NCBI GenBank assembly: GCA_028875725.1
Contig: JAPPCR010000006.1
Coordinates: 1,123,786 to 1,187,785 of the forward strand
Source of the DNA: Acidobacteriota bacterium
GTDB lineage: Bacteria > Acidobacteriota > Thermoanaerobaculia > Multivoradales > Multivoraceae
Reading direction: 5' to 3'
DNA length: 64,000 nt
The position numbers and the translations under genes were made by a program. Below, in pieces: positions 43,462 to 51,437 of this stretch; positions within the stretch are counted from its first letter, which is position 1; every line of letters begins with the position of its first letter. The notes beneath the pieces are model-generated. The model had not been told where the DNA came from and made no database searches. It saw only the letters and a list, made by a program, of their open reading frames with translations.

Positions 43462-44202
43462 ATGAAGGAGCGACTTCAGCTCATGAGTCCGGTTGCGGTC
43501 GAGGCGGGCCGGATGGACGCGGGTCCGATCGTGGACCTGTTCACCGTGCGCTACCTCGACGACACGGGCAGGGAGCGCGTGGAGCGGTACACGACGGGTC
43601 CCGCCGCCACGGCGTCGGTGATGTATGGCGGCCAGGAGTACCGGCCGCTGCCTATCGCGCTCGAGGGCGCCGGGTTCAGTGCGTCGGGGGCCGCGGCGCG
43701 GCCCACGCTGCGCGTATCGCTGCTCGACCGCACGGCTGCCCCCGCGGGCTGGCACGGCGCGAGGATCGATCGCGTACGGACTCTGGCGAGGTATCTGGAC
43801 GGCGCTTCGGAGGCTGACTCGTCGCGCCACTGGCCGCGGGAGTCCTGGGTGGTCGACCGGCTGTCGCGCGAGGCGCGGGAAGAGGTCGTCTGGCAGCTCT
43901 CGTCACCGCTCGATCTGGAGCAGTCGATGATTCCGCGCCGCCAGGTGTTGCGCGACGTCTGCCAGTGGCAGTACCGGCGCCGCGTGGGGGACGCCTGGGA
44001 GGATCCGCCCGTTGAAGACGGCTGCCCGTACCGGGGCCGGAACGCCGCCGGCGGTCCTTACTGGAACGCCGGCGATGAGGAGGTGTCGGAAGCGGCAGAG
44101 GACGTGTGTTCGCGCCGGCTGTCGGGGTGCAGGCTGCGGTTTGGAGAGCACGGCGTACTGCCGTTCGGCGGCTTCGCCGGGGTGTCGCAGGTGCGACGAT
44201 GA
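43462..44202 (+). CDS. Minor tail protein L
   Basis: 246 residues. The N-terminus (GPIVDLFTVRYLDDTGRERVERYTTGP...VMYGGQEYRPLPIALEGAGFSASGAAARPTLRVSL) and the Cys-containing C-terminus match lambda gpL. Four cysteines (Cys167, 188, 216, 223) are placed like those that bind a 4Fe-4S cluster in lambda gpL. It connects the tail tip to gpJ. It starts four bases after late-motif copy 4, and its stop overlaps the K start (ATGA). Confidence 0.88.
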   Translation: MKERLQLMSPVAVEAGRMDAGPIVDLFTVRYLDDTGRERVERYTTGPAATASVMYGGQEYRPLPIALEGAGFSASGAAARPTLRVSLLDRTAAPAGWHGARIDRVRTLARYLDGASEADSSRHWPRESWVVDRLSREAREEVVWQLSSPLDLEQSMIPRRQVLRDVCQWQYRRRVGDAWEDPPVEDGCPYRGRNAAGGPYWNAGDEEVSEAAEDVCSRRLSGCRLRFGEHGVLPFGGFAGVSQVRR

Positions 44203-44966
44203 TCGAACTGACGGCGACAGGCCTGGCGGCGCTGCGTGCCCATGTGGAGCGCGAGTGGCCGCGGGAGGCAGGCGGTCTGATCGTGGGCGGCGGCTTCTTC
44301 GCCCTGCCCAACCGGCACCCGGAGCCCGAGCGGGGGTACGAGTTCCACCAGGCGGATCTTGATGGCGCCGCCGCGGTCGTGCACTCGCACCCGGACGGAG
44401 CGCCGTTTCCGTCCCGTGAGGACATGAAGTCGCAGGTCGCTGTGGGGCTGCCGCACGGCATCGTTCCGATGACGGGAGCGTCCGTTAGTGCGACTGGCGC
44501 AGCCGCTCCGGATGAACCACGCGAGGTCGTGGCGGGAGAGCCGTTCTTCTGGCCGGACATGGATCGGCCCTACGTCGGCCGCCCTTACCGTCACGGTGTG
44601 ACGGATTGCTTCACGCTGGTGCGGGACTGGTATCGGCGCGAGTGCGGGATTGAGCTGCCTCCGGTGGCTTACGAGTGGCGCTGGGACGAGACGTCGCCGG
44701 AACTCGACCTTTACTCGTCCTGGCGGAGGCGACTCGGGTGGAGCGCGGTCGATCCGTCGCGGGCGCGGCCGGGCGACATCGTGCTGCTGCGGATGGCCGG
44801 CGGCGCGGTGGCGGACCATGCCGGCGTGCTGCTCGAGGACGGGCTGCTGCTGCACCATCCGTCGCTCAAACCGTACGATCCGACGTCCCTGTCGCGCCGG
44901 ACGCCCCTGAGCCGCCTGGCCCGGTGGATCGTGGAGGTGGCGCGGCCGCTGGAGGCGTCGTCGTGA
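44199..44966 (+). CDS. Tail assembly protein K (JAB metallopeptidase + NlpC/P60)
   Basis: 255 residues from the ATG at 44199. The N-terminal JAB/MPN domain has Glu23 (PREAGGLIVGG) and the metal motif HSHPDGAPFPSREDM (His62, His64, Ser72, Asp75). The C-terminal NlpC/P60 domain has the catalytic Cys in GVTDCFTLVRDWYRREC, RPGDIVLLR, and His in VADHAGVLLEDGLLLHH. This is the standard two-domain layout of lambda gpK, proposed to process tail-tip proteins and cut peptidoglycan. The stop overlaps the GTG of the I-J gene (GTGA). Confidence 0.9.
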   Translation: MIELTATGLAALRAHVEREWPREAGGLIVGGGFFALPNRHPEPERGYEFHQADLDGAAAVVHSHPDGAPFPSREDMKSQVAVGLPHGIVPMTGASVSATGAAAPDEPREVVAGEPFFWPDMDRPYVGRPYRHGVTDCFTLVRDWYRRECGIELPPVAYEWRWDETSPELDLYSSWRRRLGWSAVDPSRARPGDIVLLRMAGGAVADHAGVLLEDGLLLHHPSLKPYDPTSLSRRTPLSRLARWIVEVARPLEASS

Positions 44967-47900
44967 TCACGTTGCGGTTGCGGGGTTCGCTGGCGACGTG
45001 CGTGCGGGAGCACCTGGACGACGAGGCGTTGGGCCGTTGCGGGCCTGACGAGGCGATCGTCGAGCTGGAGGCACGGACGGTCGCGGAAGCGCTGAGTCTC
45101 GTGGGGCCCCAGGCGCCGGGCTTCGCGCTGCGCTGGGATCTCGGGAGCTGGCGCGTGTCCGTGGATGGCCGCGCACTCGAGTCGGCGGCGGGGCTCTGGA
45201 TGCGTCTGGCGAACCGTGCTTACGTCTCGATCTCGCCGGTTCTGGCCGGCTCGGGGCCTGCGTGGGCGGCGTTGCCGCTGTGGGCCAAGATCGTGGCCGG
45301 CGTCAGCACTGTGTACTCAGTCGTCCATGCCGTAACGCAGATCCCCTCGATCCCCGACACGGAACACCTGGCGGAGGAGGGCCAGCGCCGGACACTGTTC
45401 TCCGGTCCAGTGAACACCGTCGCTCAGGGCGGCGCCGTGCCCTTGATCTACGGCCGGACACGGGTGGGCTCGACCGTGATCTCCGGTGGTCTGTCGCCGG
45501 ATCGCCCGACCGGCGGCGAGTACACGTCACCACCGGTGATCGACCTGGGCGGAAACGCGGCCGAAGGGCGACCGGATCCAGCGGAGGATCCGCGACACGG
45601 CATCACCCGTGACGTACCGGCGCCTGGTGAGGCCTCCCGTTCGCGGTCGACGTTGCGCGTGGTCGATCTGCTTGGCGAGGGGGAGATCGAGGGCCTGGCG
45701 GACGGTCTCGAGTCGGTGTTCATCGACGGTGTGCCGGTAGAGACGGACGGTGAACTCAACGTCAAGGGCGTGTCGGTCCAGGAGCGTCGCGGCCTTGCGC
45801 ACGGCCACGCGGAGCAGGGGGCGCTCGCCGGCTTCGACGTAACGGCAACGGGTTTGCCTCGCTCGAGCACGAAGGTCGCCCATGGGACTCCGGTGTCGCA
45901 GCGAGTGCCGCAGGGCTACGACGCGGCTCGGGTGACGCTGGTGTTTCCGCGGCTCGTGCAGTACGACGAGAACAACCGCGCGCTTAAGACGGAAGTCGAG
46001 GTTCGGATCGAGACGCGGCCGACGGGCCAGATGTCGTGGACCACCGTGCTCCTGCAGACGATCAGGGACCGATCTCTGGACAGGCAGGAGTTGTCCTGGC
46101 GGGTCGACCGTCCTGGGAGCGTTCGGGCGAAGGGAACATGGGAGATCCGAGTATCGCGGGAGACTACCGACTCGGAGCCGGACGAGGCGTCGGACGAAGT
46201 GCGGTGGGAGCGCACGTTCGGCCTGCGGGACGTGAAGCAGTCGTATCCGCACTCTGCCGTTGTCGGCCTGACGATGGACCTTAGCCAATCCGAGGTGAAC
46301 CCGAGCAGGCGGGAGTACGAAGTCCGAGGCCGGAAGGTGATGGCGCCGCTGCCGTCCATGTGGGATCCGGACAAGCCGACATCGGAGTCGGCGGCGACCT
46401 ACGGCGAGGGGATGTGGGATGGCAGATTGGCGCCCCGGTGGACGAACAATCCGGCATGGATCGCCTATGACCTGCTGACGGATCACCGCGGCGGCCTCGG
46501 GGGCGTTCCCGGGATGGCGGCCGCTGCGTACGCCGCCCGGTGGGAGTTCTTCGAGTTGGCGAGGCGCTGCGACGAGCTCGTGCCGTCTCCGGAGAGTGAG
46601 TCGGCAATGGAGCCACGGTGGCGCTTCAACGGCGTGATCGAGCGCCGGGAGCAGGCGCGGAAGGTCGTGGACTGGGTCCTGTCCGCCTGCCGGGCCGGCG
46701 CGCTGTGGAGCTCGGGTCATGCGTCTCTGGCGGTCGACGGCGACAGCGACGTGACGGCGGCGTTGGCCAACGCGAACGTGATCGACGGCGAGTTCGAGTA
46801 CCAGGGTCTGCGGTGGCAGGAGCGCTACTCGGCGGTGGCGGTGACCTGGCGGGACCCGGACGACGACTTCCGGTCCGGGATCGAGCTGGTGGTGTTCGAC
46901 GATCTGGTTGCGAAGTACGGGTTCCGTCAGAAGGACGTTGCGGCCGTGGGCTGCACGTCGCGCGGGCAGGCTCACCGGACGGGGCTGCTGCTGCTGAACG
47001 AGCAGGAGAACGAGTCGGAGACCGTGAAGTTCGGCATGGCGCTTGAGGGGATGCACCTGCGCCCCGGCGATCGCGTGCGGATTGCCGACGACCGGCGCTT
47101 CGAGCAGCGGGCTGGTTTCCGGATCCGCGAGGTGGACACGTCGGTCGCCGGCCAGGAGACGCTGACGCTCGACACGCCGGCGCCGCGGCTGGCTGCCGGT
47201 GGCCGGATCGTCTGGGGCGAGGGCCGTTCGGCTGAGGTGTCGGCGGCGGCGGAGACTCTGGAGCACGAGATCGCGCTGGGCGCGGCCACCGCAGTGACGT
47301 CGACCAGCGCGGACTGGTCGTTCCGCAATGACCGGTTGCCAGCCTCGCTGGGCGGCGGCAACGTGGACAGGGTGATTCTGTACCGGCAGGGTGCCAACTG
47401 GACCGCGTACGTGGGCGCCTCTCTCGACGCGGGCGCGGCGTGGGAGCGCTTCGCTGGTGCGGTCCAGGTTGCGCACCCTACCGCTGGCACGTTGGTGCTT
47501 GCGGGGCCTGACCATCCCTCGAGCGCCTACCGGGATGCGTCGCCGCCCTACAACTGGTTCGTGGGCAGCGATGACGGAAACGAGATGCAGACCTGGTTGG
47601 CGGCGTACGAGGCGCTGCCGGCAGCGGATCGAGGCGGCGTGACGCTACGTCTGGTTCAGCCCGCTCCGGTGAATCTGCAGTCTCCGCGCCTCACGACGAC
47701 AGACGTACCGACGGGCCTCGGGGTCGGCGACCTGGTGGCGGAAGAGTCGGCAGTGACGGACTGGATCGTGACCCAACTGACCGAGCGGGACAAGGCCGAA
47801 GTGCAGGTCGAAGCGCGGCGCCACGACCCGGAGAAGTACAAGGCGGTCGAAAAGCGACGGGAGTTGGCGCCGCCGTTGCGCACCCCGGTGGCGCCGATGG

Positions 47901-50809
47901 CGCCGCCGACGGCCGTCACGGTGGCCGAAACGACCTACCGGGACCGGAACCTGGTGCGGAGTCAGCTCGAGATCGCCGTCCGCGGCGGGGATCACGATTC
48001 GCGGATCGCGCGTGTGGAGTACCAGATCCGGCGGCCGAAGCGCCGGGCGACAGCGGCCGAGATCGAGGCTGGAGACTGGTCTGTGCTGCCCAGAGGCCCG
48101 TGGCAGCCGCTTCGCACAACGCCTGCGCGGAGCATCGTCGTTCGCGATGTCGCCCTGGGTGGCTACCGAGTGCGGGCGCGCTTCCTGGGAGGCCGCCGCG
48201 AGTCGGATTGGACGCGGAGCGCGCACGTGGTCGCAGACGGAAAGACGGACGCGGGTACGGCACCAACCGGCCTTGCGGCGGAGCCGGCTATCGGTGGCTA
48301 CTGGGCGCACTGGAATCCCTCGCCCGATGGGGACTACGCTCACACGGAGATCTACGACCGAGCGGGCACGCCTGGCTCGCCGGCTGCCGACGTGGATGTC
48401 TCCGGAGACAACTGGACGTTGCGCGGAAAGATCGCGGGCACGGGACTCACACGCGCGGACGTGTCAGGCACGGAGGCACTTCGGGTGGCGATTCGGCATG
48501 TGGACACGTCCGGCTTGTCTACTGAAGCGCGCGAAGTCGGTGTGGAACCGTTGGAAGGCGTGTCCGGCGCCGATGGTGAGGACGGGATCGGATACGAGTA
48601 TGTGTTCGCGGCGTACAGCGAGGGCACGTTGCCGAACGCCAAGCGGCCTTCCAACAACTGGGGATACGAGCGGCAGGGCACGGTGGACGGCTTGACATGG
48701 CACGACGGCGCTCCGGATCTGACTTCGAACACGCCGGTGCTTCTGCGCGCGGAGAGGAAGGTGGTTGGAGCGCCGTCACCGGGCGATGCGGTGACGGACG
48801 ACTGGAGCGTGCCGACGATCCTGGGTCGTTACGGCGAGGACGGGGTTCCCGGCGAGGACGGGGAAGATGGTCGCGGCTACGAATACGTGTTCGCAGCCTA
48901 CGCGACGGATACCGTGCCGGCCTCGAAGCGGCCTTCCAACAACTGGGGATACGAGCGGCAGGGCACTGTGGACAGCTTGACATGGCACGACGGCGCTCCC
49001 GATCTGACTTCGAACACGCCGGTGCTTCTGCGGGCAGAGAGGAAACTGGTTGGTACGCCGTCCCCGGGAGACGCGATAGCGGACGATTGGAGCGTGCCCG
49101 CCGTCGTGGGCAGGTATGGAGAAGATGGCGTTCCAGGCGCGGACGGCGAAGATGGTCGCGGGTACGAGTACGTGTTCGCCGCCTACGCGGACGAGACGGT
49201 GCCGGCTTCGAAGCGGCCTCTGAATAGTTGGGGATACGAGCGGCAGGGCACCGTGGACGGTCTGACGTGGCACGACGGCGCTCCCGGGCTGACGGCGGAC
49301 GCGCCAGTGCTCTTGCGAGCGGAGAGGAGGTTGGTCGGTACGCCGTCCCCGGGCGACACCGTGGCGGACGATTGGAGCGTACCCGCCGTCGTAGGCAGGT
49401 ACGGGGACAATGCCGGAGCTGCCGCCCTGGACTTTGCCGCAACGGCGAACGCATCACAGGCCCAAATGACGTGGAGGGTCCCTACTACCGATGCGCCGGA
49501 CAACTGGCGAGTGCAGTTCGGCCTGCCTGACTCGACCGGGATCATCAACTGGGGAACGGCGAGCTTCCTTTCGGGAAGTGCCACGGATCACACGCTCACA
49601 ACTTCGGCGTTGGCATCGATCGTAGGAAAGCGACTCCACGCGCGCATCCAGGCGGCACGCTCAACGGGCGACGGGGCGTACATTCTCGGTGGTGCGGTAG
49701 AGGACGACACCGTCGTGGCGGGCACGACCTTGGTGAGTCCGACGGGCGGCACGGCGACGGCTGGCGCCGGGCAGGTGGCACTCGATTGGAATGATGTCGC
49801 CAACGCGACAGGGTACGACGTCGAACGGCAGCAGTCCGGGGGACGGTGGCAGCGGCTGGCGACTGGCCGCGCGTCCTCAAGCTACACCGACACCGGGGTG
49901 TCAAACGGCACGAGCTACCGCTATCGCGTACGGGCGACTGCCGGGTCGACCGTCGGAAGCTGGTGGACCTCGAGCTTCGTCACTCCGAACGTGGCCACGT
50001 CGGGTCCGGGAGCCCCGCGAAACCTCAGCTTGGCGGCCGACGGACAGAATGCGGCGGACGGCGACTGGGATCCGCCAACCTCCTGGGGTACCGGATCGAG
50101 CCGAACGTATCGCTACGAACTCCGGCAGGGGACCACCGTCGTTTCGTCTGGCACTACAGGAACGAGTTCGCGGCGCTTCACTGGTCTCTCTGCCGCGACC
50201 TCCTACGCACTAAAGGTGCGGTGCGAGACGACCCATGGCAACAGCAGCTACGTCTCGGATAGCGCGACGACCGCCGCGGCGCCGCCCCCGCCGCCGCCCC
50301 CGAAGAGTTGGGGAAGTTGGAGTAGTACGTGGTCCAAGGTGAGCGACCCGATCGAGGACGACTTCGACGACGCGAGCGGCCTTGCCTTCGGGCGCTTCAA
50401 CAGCAACACCGAGAGTGCGATGCCCAATCAACCGTCGAGCGGCTTCTTCATGGTGCACCAGACTCAGATTTCGGGCACTTCGGTCGATCTTCTGGTGGCA
50501 CAGTCCATCCCGACGACGGGCAACAACATGAGGAATCAAGCGACCGACACATGGATCGGCACAAACACGAGCTACCTGAACCAGAGCGGCCTTGATCTCA
50601 ATGACTACCGCACGTCGTCTTTCAATTTCAACTCGGCACTCCAGTGGTTCGCGTCTCTTTCGAACCGCCCAAGCGGAGCTCCCGGGACCGACCGAGGCAT
50701 CGCCTTCTTGACCTGGCGACGTGACAGCGATGATCCAGAGAGCGGCACACAGACGCTGCGCGTCGTGACTTCCTCAGGGATCTACCGGAAGACCCGGAGG
50801 TACGAGTGA
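44963..50809 (+). CDS. Fused tail-tip proteins I and J (host-specificity protein)
   Basis: 1948 residues from the GTG at 44963. Residues about 1-175 are gpI-like (ITLRLRGSLATCVREH..., ending FSGPVNTVAQGGAVPLIYGRTRVGSTVISGGL). Residues from about 225 are gpJ-like, opening TLRVVDLLGEGEIEGLADGLESVFIDGVPVE and running to about 1050. Further on are Fn3-like modules, three 95-residue repeats (about 1210-1482) linked by collagen-like GEDGVPGEDGEDGR, two more Fn3-like units (about 1590-1770), a PPPPPPP hinge and a C-terminal domain of about 170 residues that likely contacts the receptor. In lambda, I and J are separate genes. It is the main receptor-binding tip protein; its stop overlaps the next GTG. 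Confidence 0.88.
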   Translation: MITLRLRGSLATCVREHLDDEALGRCGPDEAIVELEARTVAEALSLVGPQAPGFALRWDLGSWRVSVDGRALESAAGLWMRLANRAYVSISPVLAGSGPAWAALPLWAKIVAGVSTVYSVVHAVTQIPSIPDTEHLAEEGQRRTLFSGPVNTVAQGGAVPLIYGRTRVGSTVISGGLSPDRPTGGEYTSPPVIDLGGNAAEGRPDPAEDPRHGITRDVPAPGEASRSRSTLRVVDLLGEGEIEGLADGLESVFIDGVPVETDGELNVKGVSVQERRGLAHGHAEQGALAGFDVTATGLPRSSTKVAHGTPVSQRVPQGYDAARVTLVFPRLVQYDENNRALKTEVEVRIETRPTGQMSWTTVLLQTIRDRSLDRQELSWRVDRPGSVRAKGTWEIRVSRETTDSEPDEASDEVRWERTFGLRDVKQSYPHSAVVGLTMDLSQSEVNPSRREYEVRGRKVMAPLPSMWDPDKPTSESAATYGEGMWDGRLAPRWTNNPAWIAYDLLTDHRGGLGGVPGMAAAAYAARWEFFELARRCDELVPSPESESAMEPRWRFNGVIERREQARKVVDWVLSACRAGALWSSGHASLAVDGDSDVTAALANANVIDGEFEYQGLRWQERYSAVAVTWRDPDDDFRSGIELVVFDDLVAKYGFRQKDVAAVGCTSRGQAHRTGLLLLNEQENESETVKFGMALEGMHLRPGDRVRIADDRRFEQRAGFRIREVDTSVAGQETLTLDTPAPRLAAGGRIVWGEGRSAEVSAAAETLEHEIALGAATAVTSTSADWSFRNDRLPASLGGGNVDRVILYRQGANWTAYVGASLDAGAAWERFAGAVQVAHPTAGTLVLAGPDHPSSAYRDASPPYNWFVGSDDGNEMQTWLAAYEALPAADRGGVTLRLVQPAPVNLQSPRLTTTDVPTGLGVGDLVAEESAVTDWIVTQLTERDKAEVQVEARRHDPEKYKAVEKRRELAPPLRTPVAPMAPPTAVTVAETTYRDRNLVRSQLEIAVRGGDHDSRIARVEYQIRRPKRRATAAEIEAGDWSVLPRGPWQPLRTTPARSIVVRDVALGGYRVRARFLGGRRESDWTRSAHVVADGKTDAGTAPTGLAAEPAIGGYWAHWNPSPDGDYAHTEIYDRAGTPGSPAADVDVSGDNWTLRGKIAGTGLTRADVSGTEALRVAIRHVDTSGLSTEAREVGVEPLEGVSGADGEDGIGYEYVFAAYSEGTLPNAKRPSNNWGYERQGTVDGLTWHDGAPDLTSNTPVLLRAERKVVGAPSPGDAVTDDWSVPTILGRYGEDGVPGEDGEDGRGYEYVFAAYATDTVPASKRPSNNWGYERQGTVDSLTWHDGAPDLTSNTPVLLRAERKLVGTPSPGDAIADDWSVPAVVGRYGEDGVPGADGEDGRGYEYVFAAYADETVPASKRPLNSWGYERQGTVDGLTWHDGAPGLTADAPVLLRAERRLVGTPSPGDTVADDWSVPAVVGRYGDNAGAAALDFAATANASQAQMTWRVPTTDAPDNWRVQFGLPDSTGIINWGTASFLSGSATDHTLTTSALASIVGKRLHARIQAARSTGDGAYILGGAVEDDTVVAGTTLVSPTGGTATAGAGQVALDWNDVANATGYDVERQQSGGRWQRLATGRASSSYTDTGVSNGTSYRYRVRATAGSTVGSWWTSSFVTPNVATSGPGAPRNLSLAADGQNAADGDWDPPTSWGTGSSRTYRYELRQGTTVVSSGTTGTSSRRFTGLSAATSYALKVRCETTHGNSSYVSDSATTAAAPPPPPPPKSWGSWSSTWSKVSDPIEDDFDDASGLAFGRFNSNTESAMPNQPSSGFFMVHQTQISGTSVDLLVAQSIPTTGNNMRNQATDTWIGTNTSYLNQSGLDLNDYRTSSFNFNSALQWFASLSNRPSGAPGTDRGIAFLTWRRDSDDPESGTQTLRVVTSSGIYRKTRRYE
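48590..49410 (+). repeat. Three 285-bp tandem repeats within the I-J gene
   Basis: Units start at about 48590, 48875 and 49160, each encoding 95 residues (GYEYVFAAY...RPxNxWGYERQGTVDxLTWHDGAP...VLLRAERxxVGxPSPGD...DDWSVP...GRYG). Phase is kept; protein sequences are nearly the same with scattered changes. Copy number may vary and extend or shorten the tip protein. Confidence 0.85.
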
Positions 50810-51312
50810 TCATCTACACGCCGGACCGCGTGATCTATCGCAGCTGTATGGGGGGCGACGAAGGGGCGATTCACTCTGCTCGGCGGAAGATGTCGGCGGC
50901 AGGGCCCACTTACCGGGAAGTCATCAACGGCGTTTCGGCCCAGATCGTGGTGGACGACGGGCTCGGTCATGAGGGTTACCTGGATGTGTCCGCCGGCAAC
51001 CGCGCCCTGGTGGCCGAGGAAGGCGGTGTGGTCATTGGCGTGGTGATGGTGAGAGTCTCGAAGGACCAGTCGCGCTGGCGGGCCGAGTTGGACGCATGGG
51101 CGTGTCCGGACAAGTGCCACCCCGACCGTCCGCTCGACTTCGTCGGCGATGCGCTGATCTGGTTGCGGTCGATCGGTGTGACGGCTGCCGTCACCCGCGC
51201 CCATCTTCGGGCCTCCGGCGACGCGCCGGCTCGCGTAGTGAAGTGGGCGCCGGACCCGATCCCGGAGCATCCGTTGGGTCTGCCGCGAGTGCTGACCTAC
51301 GATCTCCGGTAG
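50806..51312 (+). CDS. Last gene of the tail operon, unknown function
   Basis: 168 residues from a GTG overlapping the I-J stop (GTGA). No family is recognised with confidence. The central part (YLDVSAGNRALVAEEGGVVIGVVMVRVSKDQSRWRAELDAWACPDKCHPDRPLDFVGDALIWLRSIGVTAAVTRAHL) has the strand-helix order of an acetyltransferase-like fold, but no acetyl-CoA loop is clear. Tight coupling to the tip protein suggests a tip chaperone or structural protein. Confidence 0.55.
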   Translation: MIIYTPDRVIYRSCMGGDEGAIHSARRKMSAAGPTYREVINGVSAQIVVDDGLGHEGYLDVSAGNRALVAEEGGVVIGVVMVRVSKDQSRWRAELDAWACPDKCHPDRPLDFVGDALIWLRSIGVTAAVTRAHLRASGDAPARVVKWAPDPIPEHPLGLPRVLTYDLR

Positions 51313-51367
51313 CTGCTTGTCTAGGCTGCGGCCAGCGGGGGCTGAGCGCGCTCGTCAAGCCGTAGTT

Positions 51368-51423
51368 TCTCGCAAAGATCACACGCTTATGGCGAGTGAA
51401 TCACGCAATTCTCACGTTGCTCT
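51368..51423 (+). promoter_or_regulatory. Shared upstream box and 11-bp-spaced TCACG repeats before the protease cluster
   Basis: TCTCGCAAAGATCACAC (51368-51384) matches 15 of 17 bases of 3574-3590 upstream of the host 3624 gene. TCACG recurs at 51401 and 51412, 11 bp apart, 26 bases before the ATG, like the GTCACACAA pair upstream of 3624. This suggests one host regulator controls both. Confidence 0.4.
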
Positions 51424-51437
51424 GGTAGGCAACTTGC

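Noticed and set aside
45527..47515. Minus-strand open frame of 662 codons within the I-J gene
   Set aside because: Arg/Pro/His-rich antisense frame opposite the conserved gpJ core.
48590..49410. CRISPR-like or non-coding repeat array
   Set aside because: Repeats are 285 bp, in phase within a coding gene and without spacers. No CRISPR array was seen anywhere in the window.
51365..51374. GTTTCTCGCA as the true right end of the element, just after the last tail gene
   Set aside because: Single copy without the 24-bp partner, and it is part of a longer box shared with the host 3624 promoter region. The paired copies at 61201 and 61225 fit the left end better.
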